The position numbers were made by a program, and so were the translations under genes. The notes under the pieces are model-generated. The model did no database searches. It had not been told where the DNA came from and saw only the letters and a list, made by a program, of their open reading frames with translations. DNA of 62,856 nucleotides from an uncultured Chitinophagaceae bacterium (GTDB lineage: Bacteria > Bacteroidota > Bacteroidia > Chitinophagales > Chitinophagaceae): contig CAKZFX010000027.1 in NCBI GenBank assembly GCA_936908745.1, positions 1 through 62,856 of the forward strand. Reading direction: 5' to 3'. The stretch's first letter is position 1; each line of letters opens with the position of its first letter. This document shows, piece by piece, positions 61,170 to 62,856 of this stretch.

Positions 61170-62856
61170 ATAACTTTCAATCGGCTCACAAGTACAGATC
61201 AAATTACGATCACCATGTGTATTGTTCACCCTCGCCACCGATGGCCAGAATTTATTGAGCGTAACATAATACAACGGGAACGCAGCTTGCTGTCTTGTAT
61301 AAGAATGTTTCCATTCGTCAGCTGTTACCACATGCTGTGTATGCGGTGCATTTTTCAGTGCGTTATCTTTTTTATCCGCCTTGCCCTCTTCAATCGCTTT
61401 GATCTCTTCACGGATAGAAAGCAGTGCATCGCAGAAACGATCCAGTTCTGGTTTGTCTTCGCTCTCCGTTGGTTCGATCATGATCGTGCCGGGAACAGGG
61501 AAACTCATCGTTGGTGCGTGGAAGCCGTAATCAATTAAACGTTTGGCCACATCTTCCGCTTCTACTTCCGCCGATTTTTTGAACGGACGCAGGTCAACAA
61601 TAAATTCATGCGCACATTGACCATTGTGGTTGGTATATAAAATATCATAGGCGCCATCCAATCTTGCACGCATGTAGTTTGCATTGAGGATCGCATATTC
61701 AGTCGCTGCTCTTACGCCTTCATTGCCCAGCATACGGATATAACCATAGCTGATCAATAAGATAGACGCAGAACCATAAGGCGCAGCAGATACAGCGTTA
61801 TTCGTTCCGCTGTTTACGTGGCCCGGAAGGTGTTTTGCCAAATGCGCTTTCACACAAATAGGGCCCATGCCGGGGCCGCCGCCACCGTGAGGAATAGCAA
61901 ATGTTTTATGCAGGTTCAGGTGGCAGACATCAGCGCCGATCAATCCCGGTGCGGTTAAACCCACCTGTGCATTCATATTGGCGCCATCCATATATACCTG
62001 TCCGCCCTTTTCATGTATGATCGCTGTGATCTCTTTTACTGTTTCTTCATACACACCATAGGTACTTGGGTACGTGATCATAATACCTGCAAGATTGGCA
62101 GCATGTTGTTCTGCTTTTGCCTTCAGGTCTTCCACATCAATATAACCGTTCTCCAATGCTTTTACCACCACTACTTTCATTCCGCACATCACCGCCGAAG
62201 CAGGATTGGTACCGTGTGCAGAGATCGGGATCAGCATCACGTTGCGGTGATGATCGCCGTTGGCTTCATGGTAGGCTTTGATGGTCAGCAAACCGGCATA
62301 CTCACCTTGTGCACCACTGTTAGGTTGCAGGCTGCAAGCATCAAAGGCGGTGATCTCGCAGAGATATTTGCTCAATTCATCCACAATGAATTTATAACCT
62401 TCGGCCTGTTCCGCTGGAACGAAAGGATGTATTTTGCTCCAGTGTGACCAACTCAACGGCATCATTTCAGAAGCAGCGTTCAGCTTCATCGTGCAACTGC
62501 CGAGGGAGATCATTGAAGTATTCAGCGAAAGGTCCTTATTTTCCAGTTGCTTGATATAACGCATCATCTGGCTTTCGCTACGATGCGTATTGAAAACCGG
62601 GTGTGTTAAATAAGCAGAGGTTCTTGTAAGGTTGTCAGGAATATGACGCAGTTCATCATCCTGGTGAATATCGAAAGCAACCGGGTCGGTATCGTTTTCA
62701 AAACAATTGATCAGGTCGTACAGGTCTTCAACCGCTGTTGTTTCGTCAATAGAAATACCAACAAGATCGTTGCCGATATAACGCAGGTTGATTTGTTGCT
62801 GCTCCGCTTTGGCTCTGATAGCAGCCACATCTGCTTTCACTACGATGGTATCAAAG
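61152..62856 (-). CDS. gcvP: Glycine dehydrogenase (P protein), C-terminal part
   Basis: Last 568 residues of the pyridoxal-phosphate glycine decarboxylase of the glycine cleavage system; full proteins have about 950. The frame remains open to the window edge, with DTIVVKADVAAIRAKAEQQ upstream of the first in-frame GTG, so the N-terminal 40 percent lies outside. PLP-binding lysine in LHKTFAIPHGGGGPGMGP; also LGSCTMKLNAASEMMPLSW and GANMNAQVGL. The protein ends YMEAEA. Confidence 0.95.
   Translation of the reverse strand, partial: FDTIVVKADVAAIRAKAEQQQINLRYIGNDLVGISIDETTAVEDLYDLINCFENDTDPVAFDIHQDDELRHIPDNLTRTSAYLTHPVFNTHRSESQMMRYIKQLENKDLSLNTSMISLGSCTMKLNAASEMMPLSWSHWSKIHPFVPAEQAEGYKFIVDELSKYLCEITAFDACSLQPNSGAQGEYAGLLTIKAYHEANGDHHRNVMLIPISAHGTNPASAVMCGMKVVVVKALENGYIDVEDLKAKAEQHAANLAGIMITYPSTYGVYEETVKEITAIIHEKGGQVYMDGANMNAQVGLTAPGLIGADVCHLNLHKTFAIPHGGGGPGMGPICVKAHLAKHLPGHVNSGTNNAVSAAPYGSASILLISYGYIRMLGNEGVRAATEYAILNANYMRARLDGAYDILYTNHNGQCAHEFIVDLRPFKKSAEVEAEDVAKRLIDYGFHAPTMSFPVPGTIMIEPTESEDKPELDRFCDALLSIREEIKAIEEGKADKKDNALKNAPHTQHVVTADEWKHSYTRQQAAFPLYYVTLNKFWPSVARVNNTHGDRNLICTCEPIESYMEAEA

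Overview
The window is a stretch of a Bacteroidota chromosome, most likely from the Chitinophagaceae. This is inferred from gene content (SusD-like and DUF1735 lipoproteins, DUF3467, tandem DUF1573 proteins, an OmpA/TSP3 porin, DUF6600, a FecR-type anti-sigma fragment, two E1 alpha-beta fusions) and from many upstream boxes matching the Bacteroidota -7 promoter element TAnnTTTG. No phage genes, insertion-sequence transposases, rRNA or CRISPR arrays were seen.

Layout. 1-4.3 kb: end of a SusD-like/DUF1735 polysaccharide-utilisation or TonB-type unit, a DUF3467 gene and an OmpA-family porin with four 87-bp TSP3 repeats. 4.3-8.4 kb: housekeeping genes (radC, prs, rplY, pth, a FAH-family hydrolase). 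8.5-20.3 kb: two E1 2-oxoacid dehydrogenase alpha-beta fusions with a tRNA-Met, a GNAT acetyltransferase, an aminotransferase, dCMP deaminase, membrane and small unknown proteins, DinB and two DUF1573 proteins between them. 20.3-20.9 kb: a four-helix-bundle (S23-like) gene framed by a perfect 19-bp inverted repeat, apparently a cassette. 20.9-22.7 kb: TRIC channel, PhzF, DCC protein. 22.7-26.7 kb: a TPR histidine kinase, its NarL-type regulator and a TapB-like lipoprotein, with an 18-bp motif before each of the three genes.

26.8-42.4 kb is the most unusual part: ten consecutive plus-strand genes, all with signal peptides, nearly all separated by 20 bp or less or overlapping, closed by a bidirectional terminator. 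Six of them (26855, 29257, 30447, 32324, 34894, 36864) look like diverged paralogues sharing a YYYLP-like box, a middle region and a C-terminal beta-rich tail. Two of these (30447-32324 and 34894-36864) look like a duplicated gene pair. Between the pairs sits a permuted NlpC/P60 (LRAT-like) hydrolase; after them come a putative HExxH zinc peptidase, its paralogue with both zinc histidines lost, and a small secreted protein. I know no described system with this composition; I call it the LP-box operon below as a descriptive label only. It probably acts in the periplasm or at the cell surface, but its function cannot be read from the sequence.

42.4-51.8 kb: yebC, two APC amino-acid permeases, an operon of dicarboxylate symporter, DedA, MFS transporter and GT9 glycosyltransferase, then a sigma-region-2-only protein with a FecR stub. 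52-57.8 kb: DUF481 barrel with an ExbD-like secreted protein, an ABC-F ATPase, and a DnaJ/Cys-rich lipoprotein/dienelactone hydrolase operon. 58-62.9 kb: a DUF6600 protein, a TlpA-like thioredoxin and the C-terminal 60 percent of gcvP running off the right edge.
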